Shown piece by piece: positions 18,618 to 29,091 of a DNA stretch of 64,000 nt. The stretch spans positions 1 through 64,000 of the forward strand of contig FCOH02000002.1 in NCBI GenBank assembly GCA_001544595.2, read 5' to 3'. Each line of letters opens with the position of its first letter. Position 1 is the stretch's first letter. A model generated the notes under the pieces. It worked only from the letters and a program-made list of their open reading frames with translations. It searched no databases and was not told the DNA's origin. Both the position numbers and the translations under genes were made by a program. This DNA comes from Caballeronia peredens (GTDB taxonomy: Bacteria; Pseudomonadota; Gammaproteobacteria; Burkholderiales; Burkholderiaceae).

Positions 18618-19474
18618 CGGTCGAGCACTCCTTGCACCGCATCGGCGACGAGATTCACCGCGATCACGAGCGAGGCGATCGCGGCGGCGTCGAACACGAC
18701 GGTCCACCACGCGCCGCCCGCCATCAGCGTATAGCTTTCGGACAGCGCGAGGCCCCAGTCGGCGGACGGCGGCTGGATGCCGAAGCCCAGGAACGAGAGC
18801 GTCGCGACCGCGAAGATCGCGTAGCCGAGCCGCACCGTCGCCTCGACGATGATCGGCGGCAGCACGTTCGGCAGGATCTCCGCGAACATGATGTAGAGCG
18901 CGTTCTCGCCGCGCAGTTGCGCCGCGAGAACGTAGTCGAGATGGCGCTCGCCGAGCACGGCGGCGCGCACCGTGCGCGCGGTGATCGGCGCGAAGGTGAG
19001 GCCGATGACGAGAATCACCGTCGTGTTGCTCGCGCCGACGGCGGCCAGCGCGAGCAGCGCGACGATCACGAGCGGCAGCGCGAGCAGCGCGTCGATCGCG
19101 CGGCCGACGACGGCATCGACCCAGCCGTCGAAATAGCCGACGACGAGGCCGATCGCCGTGCCCGCCGCGGTGCCGAGCAGCGTCGCGAGCGGCGCGATCG
19201 TGAGGATGTCGCGCGAGCCGACGATCACGCGCGCGAATACGTCGCGGCCGAGCTGATCGGTGCCGAACCAGTGATCGGCGGAAGGCGGGCCGAGCGAATT
19301 GAGCGGATCGGACGCGTAGGGATCGAGCGGCACGAGCCAGTGCCCGAAGAGCGCGCACACGACCCAGAAGAGCAGGATCGCCACGCCGAGATCGAAAGTG
19401 GCCGAGCGCGCGAGCGCGCCGAGCGCTTCGAAGCGGTGCGTCTTGCGCGGCGTCGTCGCGGTCGCGGTGCTCAT
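18614..19474 (-). CDS. ABC permease, DppC-like
   Basis: A 286-residue inner-membrane permease of the peptide/nickel importer class. The N-terminal helix is followed by HWFGTDQLGRDVFARVI, the segment typical of DppC/OppC proteins, and the coupling-helix region is EILPNVLPPIIVEAT. About six membrane segments are expected. The start at 19474 (MSTATATTPRK) overlaps the preceding permease stop in an ATGA, and its own stop overlaps the ATPase start. It pairs with the DppB-like protein to form the translocation channel. Confidence 0.93.
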   Translation of the reverse strand: MSTATATTPRKTHRFEALGALARSATFDLGVAILLFWVVCALFGHWLVPLDPYASDPLNSLGPPSADHWFGTDQLGRDVFARVIVGSRDILTIAPLATLLGTAAGTAIGLVVGYFDGWVDAVVGRAIDALLALPLVIVALLALAAVGASNTTVILVIGLTFAPITARTVRAAVLGERHLDYVLAAQLRGENALYIMFAEILPNVLPPIIVEATVRLGYAIFAVATLSFLGFGIQPPSADWGLALSESYTLMAGGAWWTVVFDAAAIASLVIAVNLVADAVQGVLDR

Positions 19475-20478
19475 CGCGAGGCTCCGGTGCGCAGGCGCGG
19501 ATTGAGCACGACGTATAGCGCATCCGCGATCAGATTCGCCGCCGTGTAGATCACGCCGATGGTCAGCACGCCGGCCTCGAGCATCGGAAAGTCCTTGCCG
19601 CGCGCGGCGGTGTAGATCAGCGAGCCGATGCCCTGATAGTGGAACAGCGTCTCCACGACGACCAGCCCGCCGATCATGTAGCCGAGCTGCGTCGCCGCGA
19701 CGGTGATGGTGGGCAGCAATGCATTGCGCAACACATGGCGCAGGATCACGACGCGTTGCGGCAGGCCTTTGAGAATCGCGGTGCGGGTGTAGTCGGCATC
19801 GAGCGCCTCGACGGTGCCCGCGCGCGACATCCGCGCGATATAGCCGAAGAACACGAAGACGAGCGGCAGCACCGGCAGGATCAGATGCTTCAGTTGCACG
19901 AGGATATTCGCGTCGGCGGGCGCGGTGGCCTCGATCGGCAGCCATTGCAGCCACACGCCGAAAATCAGGATCAGCACGATCGACGAGACGAATTCCGGCA
20001 CGACCGTCGCCGTCAGTCCGCCGATACTGATGAGCCGGTCGATCCAGCGTCCCGCATGCAGCGCCGCGTACACGCCGCCCGCGATGCCGAGCGGCACCAC
20101 GACGACGAACGCGAGCGCCCCGAGCTTGGCCGAGGCCCACAGCGCGCTGCCGATGAACGGCGCGACCGGCGCGCGAAACGCATAGGACTCGCCCATGTCG
20201 CCGCGCAGGAAATGGCTGATCCAGCTCGTGTACTGCGTGAGAAGCGGCCGGTCGACGCCCAGTTGATGATTGAGCGCCGCGACCGCGCGCGCATCCGCGA
20301 GCGGGCCCAGGATCGCGCGGCCGACGTCGCCGGGCAAAAGCTGGCCGCCAGCGAAGACGATCATCGACAGAAGCCACAGCGTGATGAGCGCGAGCAGCAC
20401 GCGCACGCCGATGAAACGCACGATGCGTTTCATTTTGGTGAAGTCGGTGACGTGCGCCGTCGGCGTGATCGTGCTCAT
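19471..20478 (-). CDS. ABC permease, DppB-like
   Basis: A 335-residue permease with the features of DppB/OppB: a first hydrophobic helix (LLALITLWLLSMIVF), the PGD motif in LLPGDVG, a lumenal LGVDRPLLTQY stretch and the coupling motif VLRNALLPTITVAA. It starts at ATG 20478, 11 bases after the solute-binding protein gene ends, and overlaps the next permease by four bases. With that permease it forms the membrane channel of the importer. Confidence 0.93.
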   Translation of the reverse strand: MSTITPTAHVTDFTKMKRIVRFIGVRVLLALITLWLLSMIVFAGGQLLPGDVGRAILGPLADARAVAALNHQLGVDRPLLTQYTSWISHFLRGDMGESYAFRAPVAPFIGSALWASAKLGALAFVVVVPLGIAGGVYAALHAGRWIDRLISIGGLTATVVPEFVSSIVLILIFGVWLQWLPIEATAPADANILVQLKHLILPVLPLVFVFFGYIARMSRAGTVEALDADYTRTAILKGLPQRVVILRHVLRNALLPTITVAATQLGYMIGGLVVVETLFHYQGIGSLIYTAARGKDFPMLEAGVLTIGVIYTAANLIADALYVVLNPRLRTGASR

Positions 20479-20489
20479 TTACGCCTCGT

Positions 20490-22160
20490 TCATCCCGACA
20501 CCGTCGCGCGGTCGAACCACATCTGCGAGATCGCGTTGAAGCGCACGCCGGAGACATTCGCGCGCGTGACGATCAGCTGGTCGTAGAAATAGGGGATCAC
20601 GACCGGCGTCTCGTCGAGCAACAGGCGCTGGATCTGGCCGGAGAGCTTCTTCTGCGACGCGACGTCGAGCGCCGCGACGAACTGCGCGACGAGCTTGTCG
20701 TACTCCGGATTCTTGAAGTGCGCCGCGTTCCAGGTGCCGCCGCTCGTGAGCGGCGCGTTGAGAAACACGTTCGGCACGCCGCGATGCCCGTAATCGGTGA
20801 TGCCGAGCGGCGAATCGAGCCAGTCCGACTTGCCGAACGTGCCCGAGCCGTAATAGAGATCCTGGCTCTCGACCTTGAGCGTGATGCGGATGCCGACCGC
20901 CTTCGCCGCGTTCTGCACGACGACCGCGAGATCGGGAATCTCCATGTACTTTTCGGTCGTGAGCGTGATGTCGAAGCCGTTTGCGACGCCCGCTTCGCTC
21001 ATCAGCTTTTTGGCCTGAGCGATGTCGATCTTGCGTTGCGGCACGGCGAGATCGCTCGACGGAAACACCGGCGCGAACGGGCTGTCGTTGCCGACCTGTG
21101 CGCGGCCGCGGAACAGCCCCTTGACGATCACCTCGCGGTCGATCGCGAGCGCGAGCGCCTGCCGCACGCGCTTGTCCTTGAACGCGCCCGAGTCGCAGCG
21201 CATATGGATCTGCCGGTGCGAACTCGACTTCGTGCCCAGCACCTTGAACTGCGGATTCGTCAGCATGGAGACGCCGCCCTGTACGGTGAAGTCGCCCATG
21301 ACGTCGGCCTGGCGGCCTTGCATCGCGAGGAGTTGCGCCTGCTGATCCGCGTAGAAGGAAAAAGTCACGCGATCGGGCAGCGCTTTCTCGCCCCAGTAAT
21401 CCGGATTGCGCACGAACGACGCACCGACCTTCGGCGTGTACTTTTCGAGCTTGAGCGCGCCCGTGCCCATGAACGTCTTCTCGTAGGGACCGGTGAAGTT
21501 CGCGGGCAGAATCACCGCGTTATACGTATCCGAGGAAACGTAATACGGGAAATTGCCGTTGGGCGCATCGAGATGAAACTCGACGGTGTGATCGTCGATG
21601 GCCTTCGCCGAATCCTTCGACAGCACGCCCTTCAGCACCGACAGCGCCGCCGACCCCGTGCCCGGATCGGACAGGCGGTTGAACGTGGCGACGACATCCT
21701 TCGCGGTCATCGTCTGGCCGTCGTGGAACTTCACGTTCGGGCGCAGCTTGAAAGTCCAGACGTCGCCCTTCGCATTCGACGACCACGACAGCGCGAGCGC
21801 GGGCCGCAAGGCGAGATGCTCGCTGTCGTCGTCGATCAGGAATTCGCCCGTCTGATTGATGAGCGCGAGACCCGCCGCGTCCGTCACGGTGAGCGGATCG
21901 ACGGCGCCCGCGGGCATCAGATGCGCCACGCGGATCGTGCCGCCCGGCTTGCCCGCGCCCTGCGCGCGCGCGGCCGGCATGCCGAAGATGCCGCCCGCGC
22001 CGAGCGCGAAACCGAGCACGCTCGCATGGCGCAGCAACTCGCGGCGCGTGAGGCGGCCGGCCCTGAACTCGTCGATCGCGTGATTGCCCAGTTCGCCTGC
22101 CTGTGCGCGGGCGGCGTCGGAGAGATCGGCGAGATGCGCGTCGGTGGAAGGTTTTTTCAT
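20490..22160 (-). CDS. Extracellular solute-binding protein, family 5 (peptide/nickel type)
   Basis: A 556-residue periplasmic binding protein of the DppA/OppA/NikA class. The N-terminus is long and carries a twin-arginine motif in LTRRELLRHASVLG, then a hydrophobic stretch and PAARAQ, so export through the Tat pathway is likely. The family 5 signature region is seen around LALSWSSNAKGDVWTFKLR and KFHDGQTMTAKDVV. The ligand is unknown; oligopeptides, opines or similar compounds are plausible. It is the first gene of the transporter operon and is preceded by a fourfold 12-base repeat. Confidence 0.92.
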   Translation of the reverse strand: MKKPSTDAHLADLSDAARAQAGELGNHAIDEFRAGRLTRRELLRHASVLGFALGAGGIFGMPAARAQGAGKPGGTIRVAHLMPAGAVDPLTVTDAAGLALINQTGEFLIDDDSEHLALRPALALSWSSNAKGDVWTFKLRPNVKFHDGQTMTAKDVVATFNRLSDPGTGSAALSVLKGVLSKDSAKAIDDHTVEFHLDAPNGNFPYYVSSDTYNAVILPANFTGPYEKTFMGTGALKLEKYTPKVGASFVRNPDYWGEKALPDRVTFSFYADQQAQLLAMQGRQADVMGDFTVQGGVSMLTNPQFKVLGTKSSSHRQIHMRCDSGAFKDKRVRQALALAIDREVIVKGLFRGRAQVGNDSPFAPVFPSSDLAVPQRKIDIAQAKKLMSEAGVANGFDITLTTEKYMEIPDLAVVVQNAAKAVGIRITLKVESQDLYYGSGTFGKSDWLDSPLGITDYGHRGVPNVFLNAPLTSGGTWNAAHFKNPEYDKLVAQFVAALDVASQKKLSGQIQRLLLDETPVVIPYFYDQLIVTRANVSGVRFNAISQMWFDRATVSG

Positions 22161-22167
22161 CGTGTGC

Positions 22168-22215
22168 GGATGTGGTAGCCGATGTTGTGGTTCATGTTGC
22201 AGCTCATGTTGTCGT
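22168..22215. repeat. Degenerate 12-base tandem repeat, four units
   Basis: Four consecutive 12-base units are visible: GGATGTGGTAGC, CGATGTTGTGGT, TCATGTTGCAGC and TCATGTTGTCGT. They sit just upstream of the solute-binding protein start, so on the coding strand they lie in the leader or promoter region. They may be regulator binding sites or the relic of replication slippage. Confidence 0.6.
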
Positions 22216-22357
22216 TCTCGCGATCGCCGGCTCCGTGCGCCGGGCCGTCCCGCGCAGCGGTCCGTTCAGCCGTGCCACGTCCGTGACGGGAAGCAAGTTG
22301 CGCGCCGCGTCGTCGCAGTCGGTGCCGTATTGCCGGCGCGCGTTCGATCGTCCCGCT

Positions 22358-22837
22358 TCAGTGGTCGTGCGGATGCTTGTGGATCGGATCGACCCAGAAG
22401 ACTTCCTCGGGCGTCTCCACGGCGTCGATGTTCAGATTCACCACGACCGCTTCGTTGTCGCTGCGCACGAGCACGCATTCGAGCGGATCGTCGGTGCTGG
22501 CGTTGATTTCCTGATGCGGCACATAAGGCGGCACGAAAATGAAGTCGCCGGGACCGGCCTCGGCGGTGAATTCGAGGTGCTCGCCCCAGCGCATGCGCGC
22601 GTGGCCGCGCACGATATAGATGACGCTTTCGAGCGCGCCGTGATGATGCGCGCCCGTTTTCGCGTTCGGATGGATCGTGACCGTGCCGGCCCAGATTTTC
22701 TGCGCACCGACGCGCGCCGCGTTGATCGCGGCCGCGCGGTTCATGCCCGGCGTCTGCGGGGTGTTGGTGTCGAGCTGATCGCCCTTGATGACCTTGACGC
22801 CGTGCTCGCGCCAATCGATTTGATGTGGATCGCTCAT
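22358..22837 (-). CDS. Cupin-domain protein
   Basis: A 159-residue single-domain cupin. Motif 1 is AHHHGALESVIYIVRGHARM with three histidines and a glutamate able to bind a metal, and motif 2 contains PGDFIFVPPYVPHQEIN with the last histidine ligand. Such proteins bind metals and act as small dioxygenases, isomerases or ligand sensors; nothing identifies the substrate. It lies between fusA (129 bases upstream) and the transporter operon (about 200 bases downstream), all on the same strand, so it could be co-transcribed with either. Confidence 0.85.
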   Translation of the reverse strand: MSDPHQIDWREHGVKVIKGDQLDTNTPQTPGMNRAAAINAARVGAQKIWAGTVTIHPNAKTGAHHHGALESVIYIVRGHARMRWGEHLEFTAEAGPGDFIFVPPYVPHQEINASTDDPLECVLVRSDNEAVVVNLNIDAVETPEEVFWVDPIHKHPHDH

Positions 22838-22966
22838 AGCGGATTATCGTCTGCGGATAAGGAAAATCCGTTGCCGGCCACCAACATAGCCGGAACAACG
22901 GACTTCCGATACTACACGCTCGGTTGCACGCTCAGTTGCGCACTTGCCTGCATGCCCGGGCTGCGA

Positions 22967-25072
<2,106 letters not shown>

Positions 25073-25262
25073 GTGAACCTCCTGTGGATATGTCGACCCG
25101 TGGTCAGCCGTGCGGCGACCGGCAGCGCGGCGAACATGCTTCGCGACGCGTCGCGCTGAATCTTTTTAGGATAGCGCGTTGGCAAGCTCTTTGCAGGAAT
25201 CCTGCCTGGCGCCGGCCGATGCATGGAGTATGTGGGAAGGGCGTGCGGCATCGGTTGCGGGC

Positions 25263-25290
25263 GAAAAAAAACCGGCGGGATGCGCCGGTT
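25263..25290 (-). terminator. Terminator of the DUF192 gene
   Basis: On the minus strand the stem AACCGGCG/CGCCGGTT, with slight mismatch, is followed by eight T. It lies about 60 bases beyond the DUF192 stop and upstream of fusA. Confidence 0.75.
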
Positions 25291-25346
25291 CCGGTCACTG
25301 CGGCACGACATGCGCCGTGCACGTGGCGATAACATCGCCGCGGACA

Positions 25347-25886
25347 TCACTGCGCGCGCGGCAGGCCCTTGATCTGCGTGCCCGGCTTGATGCCCTTCGC
25401 CGCGAACCAGCCTTTCGGCATTTCGAGCGCGTACACGCCGTTGTTGCGCGGGCAGTGATTGTTTTCGGTTTCGGCCTGCATCTCGTCGATGTCGGTGATC
25501 GTGCCGTCGGCGCGGATGAACGCGATCGACAGCGGAATCAGCGTGTTCTTCATCCAGAAGCAGTGCACGGCGTTTTCGTTGAACACGAAAAGCATGCCTT
25601 CGTTGGCGCCGAGACTCTTGCGATACATGAGGCCCTGCTCGCGATCGGCATCGCTCGCGGCGACGGCGGCGTCGATCACGTACATGCCTGCCGTGAGCTT
25701 CGCGCGCGGAAAGTCGGATGGCTGCTTGGCGCCCGGCGGCATCGTCTGCGCCTGCGCGAGCGGAAGCGCCGCGAACGGCAGCATCGATGCGATCACGCAC
25801 GCGCGGACGACGGCGGCGAAGCGCGAGCGCGAGAACGAGTGAGTCGAGCCGAATGGCGACATCAAGGCACGCAACAACAGATTCAC
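25347..25886 (-). CDS. DUF192 exported protein
   Basis: A 179-residue protein whose start I place at GTG 25886 (read as MNLLLRALMSPF) because an AGGAG stands seven bases before it; an upstream frame to 25961 lacks such support. A basic N-terminus and hydrophobic core ending in LAQAQ form a signal peptide. The mature part is a DUF192 domain with the typical sequence REQGLMYRKSLGANEGMLF and CFWMKNTLIPLSIAFI. The family has a small beta-barrel fold and no firmly assigned function. It is followed by a strong terminator. Confidence 0.88.
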   Translation of the reverse strand: MNLLLRALMSPFGSTHSFSRSRFAAVVRACVIASMLPFAALPLAQAQTMPPGAKQPSDFPRAKLTAGMYVIDAAVAASDADREQGLMYRKSLGANEGMLFVFNENAVHCFWMKNTLIPLSIAFIRADGTITDIDEMQAETENNHCPRNNGVYALEMPKGWFAAKGIKPGTQIKGLPRAQ

Positions 25887-25967
25887 GACGATGCTCCTCT
25901 TCAAGACAAAGGGTTCTGCCGAAACGTACGGCCCCGCGCATGTTACTCGATGCGCAAGCACAAAACA

Positions 25968-26001
25968 AAAGGGCAGACGCCTTGCGGCTGTCTGCCCTTT
26001 A
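25968..26001 (-). terminator. Terminator of the small His/Lys/Ser-rich gene
   Basis: A long stem, GGGCAGAC paired with GTCTGCCC plus flanking AAA/TTT, has a T-rich tail on the minus strand. It sits about 65 bases after the stop of the gene at 26065-26274 and just upstream of the DUF192 gene. Confidence 0.8.
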
Positions 26002-26064
26002 ACGCCGTAAAGACGGCGGTAATGCTCGTTTTTGACTTCGCTATACCGCGCCTTTACAACGAAC

Positions 26065-26274
26065 TTACTGAGCTGCCGAAGCGGCTTCCGGTGCCGAAGC
26101 AGCGGCTGCCTTCTTGTGCGACTTCTTCGACGACGACTTGTGCGACTTCTTGTGAGCCGACTTGTGAGCCGACGAAGCAGCTGCCGGAGCAGCAGCAGCC
26201 GGTGCCGACGCTTCTTGTGCGAAAGCGGCAGTTGCGAACAGGCCAGCGACGAGAGCAGCGATCAGTTTGTTCAT
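26065..26274 (-). CDS. Small exported Ala/Lys/His/Ser-rich peptide
   Basis: A 69-residue protein starting at ATG 26274 with a GAGG ribosome binding site upstream. Residues 1-19 form a signal peptide ending AAFAQ. The mature peptide is low in complexity: an Ala/Pro-rich arm, a central basic block of alternating His, Lys and Ser (SAHKKSHKSSSKKSHKK) and an Ala-rich tail. The charge pattern recalls histone H1-like or metal- and polyanion-binding peptides, but no function is established. It has its own terminator and a low-GC upstream region, which suggests it is an independently transcribed, possibly abundant product. Confidence 0.75.
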   Translation of the reverse strand: MNKLIAALVAGLFATAAFAQEASAPAAAAPAAASSAHKSAHKKSHKSSSKKSHKKAAAASAPEAASAAQ

Positions 26275-26655
26275 CTGTAAATCCTCAGCTTGAGTTAATT
26301 AACCAAACGACCCGGTCATTGAGTCATGTCGGTAAACGAGCCACCTACCTTTCGGTTGACAGTCGTATCAATTATTTGATTTCGATACGGCCGTGAACGC
26401 TGAACCTTTCAAACGCCCTGGAGCACACAGGTTGTTGTAATCAGTCACTCGCTCATGCCGGATAGCTTTGCGCGGCATCTGAGGCCCTTAACGCATCGCG
26501 TGAAGAGTCGGTTGACGCGGATTTATCGAGAATTGCGCAGCAACTCGATTTTTTTTCGATGCGCATTACGCGCTAGCCGAACTTCATGACACGCCGTTTA
26601 AGCAGCGCCCGCTAAACGCGCAAAAAAGCTTATTTTCGAGATAGTTGAATGCGAT
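26275..26655. promoter_or_regulatory. AT-rich intergenic region upstream of the small peptide gene
   Basis: This 381-base gap lies between rluE and the small peptide gene, both on the minus strand. Apart from the peptide's ribosome binding site near 26284 it holds no open frame I trust. A TTGACA at 26356-26361 on the plus strand has no good partner. The promoter of the peptide gene is presumably here but I cannot place it. Confidence 0.4.
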
Positions 26656-27231
26656 TCATCCAAGCCGTTGCCATGGCGCGCGCGGCGACACTTCGATGGA
26701 GTCGCCCGGCGCGAGCCCGAGCGCGAAGATGTCGAGCGCGCCGATCGCCACGCGCACGAGGCGCAACGTCGGGTAGCCGGTGGCCGCCGTCATGCGCCTG
26801 ACCTGCCGGTTCTTGCCCTCGGTGATGGCGAGTTCGATCCACGTCGTCGGAATGGCGGCGCGATAGCGGATCGGCGGATTGCGCGGCCAGAGCGCTTCGA
26901 TCTGCCCGTCCGCGACGAAGGCGGTGCGGCACGGGCGCGTCACGTAGTCGCCAAGATCGACGCCCTTCGCGAGATGCGCGAGCGCGGCATCGTCGGGGGC
27001 GCCTTCGACTTGCGCCCAGTAACGCTTGACGAGCTTGTGACGCGGCTCGGCGATGCGGGCCTGCAGCGCGCCGTCATCGGTGAGCAGCAGCAGGCCTTCG
27101 CTGTCGGCGTCGAGCCTGCCCGCGGGATACACGCCCGGCGTCTTCACCCAGTCGCCGAGCGACGCGCGCGTCTCGTGCGCCGAGAACTGGCAGATGGTGC
27201 CGAACGGTTTGTTGAGAGCGATGAGTGGCAT
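26656..27231 (-). CDS. rluE: 23S rRNA pseudouridine synthase RluE
   Basis: A 191-residue pseudouridine synthase of the RsuA/RluB/E/F class. The catalytic motif GRLDADSEGLLLLT contains the nucleophilic aspartate, and LNKPFGTICQFS and EGKNRQVRRM are the other family blocks. There is no N-terminal S4 domain, which together with the short length points to RluE, the enzyme that modifies U2457 of 23S rRNA in Escherichia coli. It starts at ATG 27231 and is divergent from icd. Confidence 0.88.
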   Translation of the reverse strand: MPLIALNKPFGTICQFSAHETRASLGDWVKTPGVYPAGRLDADSEGLLLLTDDGALQARIAEPRHKLVKRYWAQVEGAPDDAALAHLAKGVDLGDYVTRPCRTAFVADGQIEALWPRNPPIRYRAAIPTTWIELAITEGKNRQVRRMTAATGYPTLRLVRVAIGALDIFALGLAPGDSIEVSPRAPWQRLG

Positions 27232-27456
27232 CGAAAACGCAAAGGGGTGAGGGCGCGCGGGCCGGGCGGATCCGGCATCTTAAAGCATGAGCGCGCGCCT
27301 CCCGCGCCGCGCGCCGGCGTGCCAGCATGGTTAGAATGATGTTCTGACTGCCGTCGCGTGCGGCGAACCCGCGCATGCTGCGTCGCGTTGCATTCATTCC
27401 GCTCTATACAGTTGCAGTTTGCTTCCAATCAAGCCCGGCCTTATCTGGAGTCGACC

Positions 27457-28713
27457 ATGCCGTATCAGCACATCAAGGTTCCGGCGGACGGTGACAAGAT
27501 CACCGTCAACGCGGATTTCTCGCTCAACGTTTCCGACCAGCCGATCATCCCGTATATCGAGGGCGACGGCACGGGCGTCGACATCACGCCGGTGATGATC
27601 AAGGTCGTCGACGCCGCGGTGGAAAAAGCCTACGGCGGCAAGCGCAAGATTCACTGGATGGAAATCTACGCAGGCGAGAAGGCGACGCGTGTCTACGGTC
27701 CGGACGTGTGGCTGCCGGACGAGACGCTCGAAGTGGTGAAGGACTACATCGTGTCGATCAAGGGACCGCTCACGACGCCCGTCGGCGGCGGCATCCGCTC
27801 GCTGAACGTGGCGCTGCGTCAGCAACTCGATCTGTACGTCTGTCTGCGGCCGGTGCGCTACTTCAAGGGCGTGCCCTCGCCGGTGCGCGAGCCCGAGAAG
27901 ATCGACATGGTGATCTTCCGCGAGAACTCCGAGGACATTTACGCGGGCGTCGAATGGCCGGCGGATTCGCCCGAGGCGAAGAAGGTCATCAAGTTCCTGC
28001 GCGAAGAGATGGGCGTGACGAAAATCCGCTTTCCGGATTCTTCGGGGCTCGGCATCAAGCCGGTGTCGCGCGAGGGCACGGAGCGGCTCGTGCGCAAGGC
28101 GATCCAGTACGCGATCGACCACGACCGCCGTTCGGTGACGCTCGTGCACAAAGGCAACATCATGAAGTTCACCGAGGGCGCGTTCCGCGACTACGGCTAC
28201 GCGCTCGCGCAGAAGGAATTCGGCGCGGAGCTGATCGACGGCGGCCCGTGGATGAAAGTCAAGAATCCGAAGACGGGCGGCGACATCGTCGTGAAGGACG
28301 TGATCGCCGACGCGTTCCTCCAGCAGATCCTGCTGCGCCCGGCCGAGTACGACGTGATCGCCACGCTCAATCTGAACGGCGACTACATCTCGGACGCGCT
28401 CGCGGCGCAGGTGGGCGGCATCGGCATCGCGCCGGGCGCGAACATGTCGGACTCGGTCGCGATGTTCGAAGCGACCCACGGCACGGCACCCAAATACGCG
28501 GGCAAGGATTACGTGAATCCGGGTTCGGAAATACTTTCCGCCGAAATGATGTTGCGACATCTCGGCTGGTCCGAGGCGGCGGATAAAATCATTTCGTCGA
28601 TGGAGCAATCGATATTATCGAAACGCGTCACTTACGATTTCGCACGACTGATGGAAGGCGCGACGCAAGTGTCGTGTTCGGGTTTCGGTGAGGTGATGAT
28701 CGATAATATGTAG
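27457..28713 (+). CDS. icd: Isocitrate dehydrogenase (NADP+)
   Basis: A 418-residue TCA-cycle enzyme that oxidises isocitrate to 2-oxoglutarate and CO2 with NADP. The isocitrate-binding loop [19 protein letters not shown] is complete, as are [22 protein letters not shown] and the coenzyme segment [12 protein letters not shown]. The start at 27457 (MPYQHIKVP) follows a GGAG by six bases; the frame extends further upstream but without family support. From about codon 356 to the stop the codon choice becomes AT-rich (ATA, TTA, CGA, AAA, CAA), unlike the rest of the gene, although the protein remains a normal Icd C-terminus. The 3' end of icd is a known phage attachment site in enterobacteria. 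Confidence 0.97.
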   Translation: MPYQHIKVPADGDKITVNADFSLNVSDQPIIPYIEGDGTGVDITPVMIKVVDAAVEKAYGGKRKIHWMEIYAGEKATRVYGPDVWLPDETLEVVKDYIVSIKGPLTTPVGGGIRSLNVALRQQLDLYVCLRPVRYFKGVPSPVREPEKIDMVIFRENSEDIYAGVEWPADSPEAKKVIKFLREEMGVTKIRFPDSSGLGIKPVSREGTERLVRKAIQYAIDHDRRSVTLVHKGNIMKFTEGAFRDYGYALAQKEFGAELIDGGPWMKVKNPKTGGDIVVKDVIADAFLQQILLRPAEYDVIATLNLNGDYISDALAAQVGGIGIAPGANMSDSVAMFEATHGTAPKYAGKDYVNPGSEILSAEMMLRHLGWSEAADKIISSMEQSILSKRVTYDFARLMEGATQVSCSGFGEVMIDNM

Positions 28714-28743
28714 TAACTCACCTTTAGTTCGGCGTGGTAATAA

Positions 28744-28783
28744 AAAACTCCGGAAGACCTACGGTTTCCGGGGTTTTTATTTT
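28744..28783 (+). terminator. Terminator of icd
   Basis: An imperfect stem AACTCCGGAA/TTCCGGGGTT, with one G-T pair and a nested ACC/GGT, is followed by TTTTTATTTT about 30 bases after the icd stop. Confidence 0.8.
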
Positions 28784-28830
28784 GCCGCGCTGCCTCATAT
28801 AGATAGATGAGTCGGCGCAAAGCGCAGGCG

Positions 28831-28858
28831 CAAAAAAACCCGGCGCAAAGGCCGGGTT
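28831..28858 (-). terminator. Terminator of the cold-shock gene
   Basis: On the minus strand the stem AACCCGGC/GCCGGGTT ends in seven T, about 27 bases after the cold-shock gene stop. Confidence 0.8.
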
Positions 28859-28884
28859 TCACGAGGCTCGGTTCGATCGAACGG

Positions 28885-29091
28885 TCAGGCAGCTTCCTGG
28901 ATGTTCGATGCTTGCTTGCCCTTCGGTCCCTGGACGATTTCGAAGGACACCTTCTGGCCTTCCTTGAGCGTCTTGAAACCTGTCATTTGAATCGCCGAGA
29001 AATGTGCAAACAGATCCTCGCCGCCTTCATCGGGCGTGATGAATCCGTAGCCTTTCGCGTCGTTAAACCATTTGACCGTACCAGTAGACAT
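28885..29091 (-). CDS. cspA: Cold-shock protein, CspA family
   Basis: A 68-residue single cold-shock domain protein. RNP1 (KGYGFIT) and RNP2 (DLFAHFSAI) are intact, and [14 protein letters not shown] is the classic N-terminus. It binds single-stranded RNA and DNA and acts as an RNA chaperone. The ATG at 29091 follows AGAGGGG; the frame could be extended to 29157 but that part is leader. A good promoter lies about 150 bases upstream, giving a long 5' untranslated region of the kind that controls cspA translation with temperature. Several paralogues are usual, so the symbol is approximate. Confidence 0.95.
   Translation of the reverse strand: MSTGTVKWFNDAKGYGFITPDEGGEDLFAHFSAIQMTGFKTLKEGQKVSFEIVQGPKGKQASNIQEAA

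Noticed and set aside
26356-26390. Promoter or operator around TTGACA in the rluE/peptide gap
   Set aside because: No matching -10 element at 16-18 bases and the orientation faces away from the small peptide gene.
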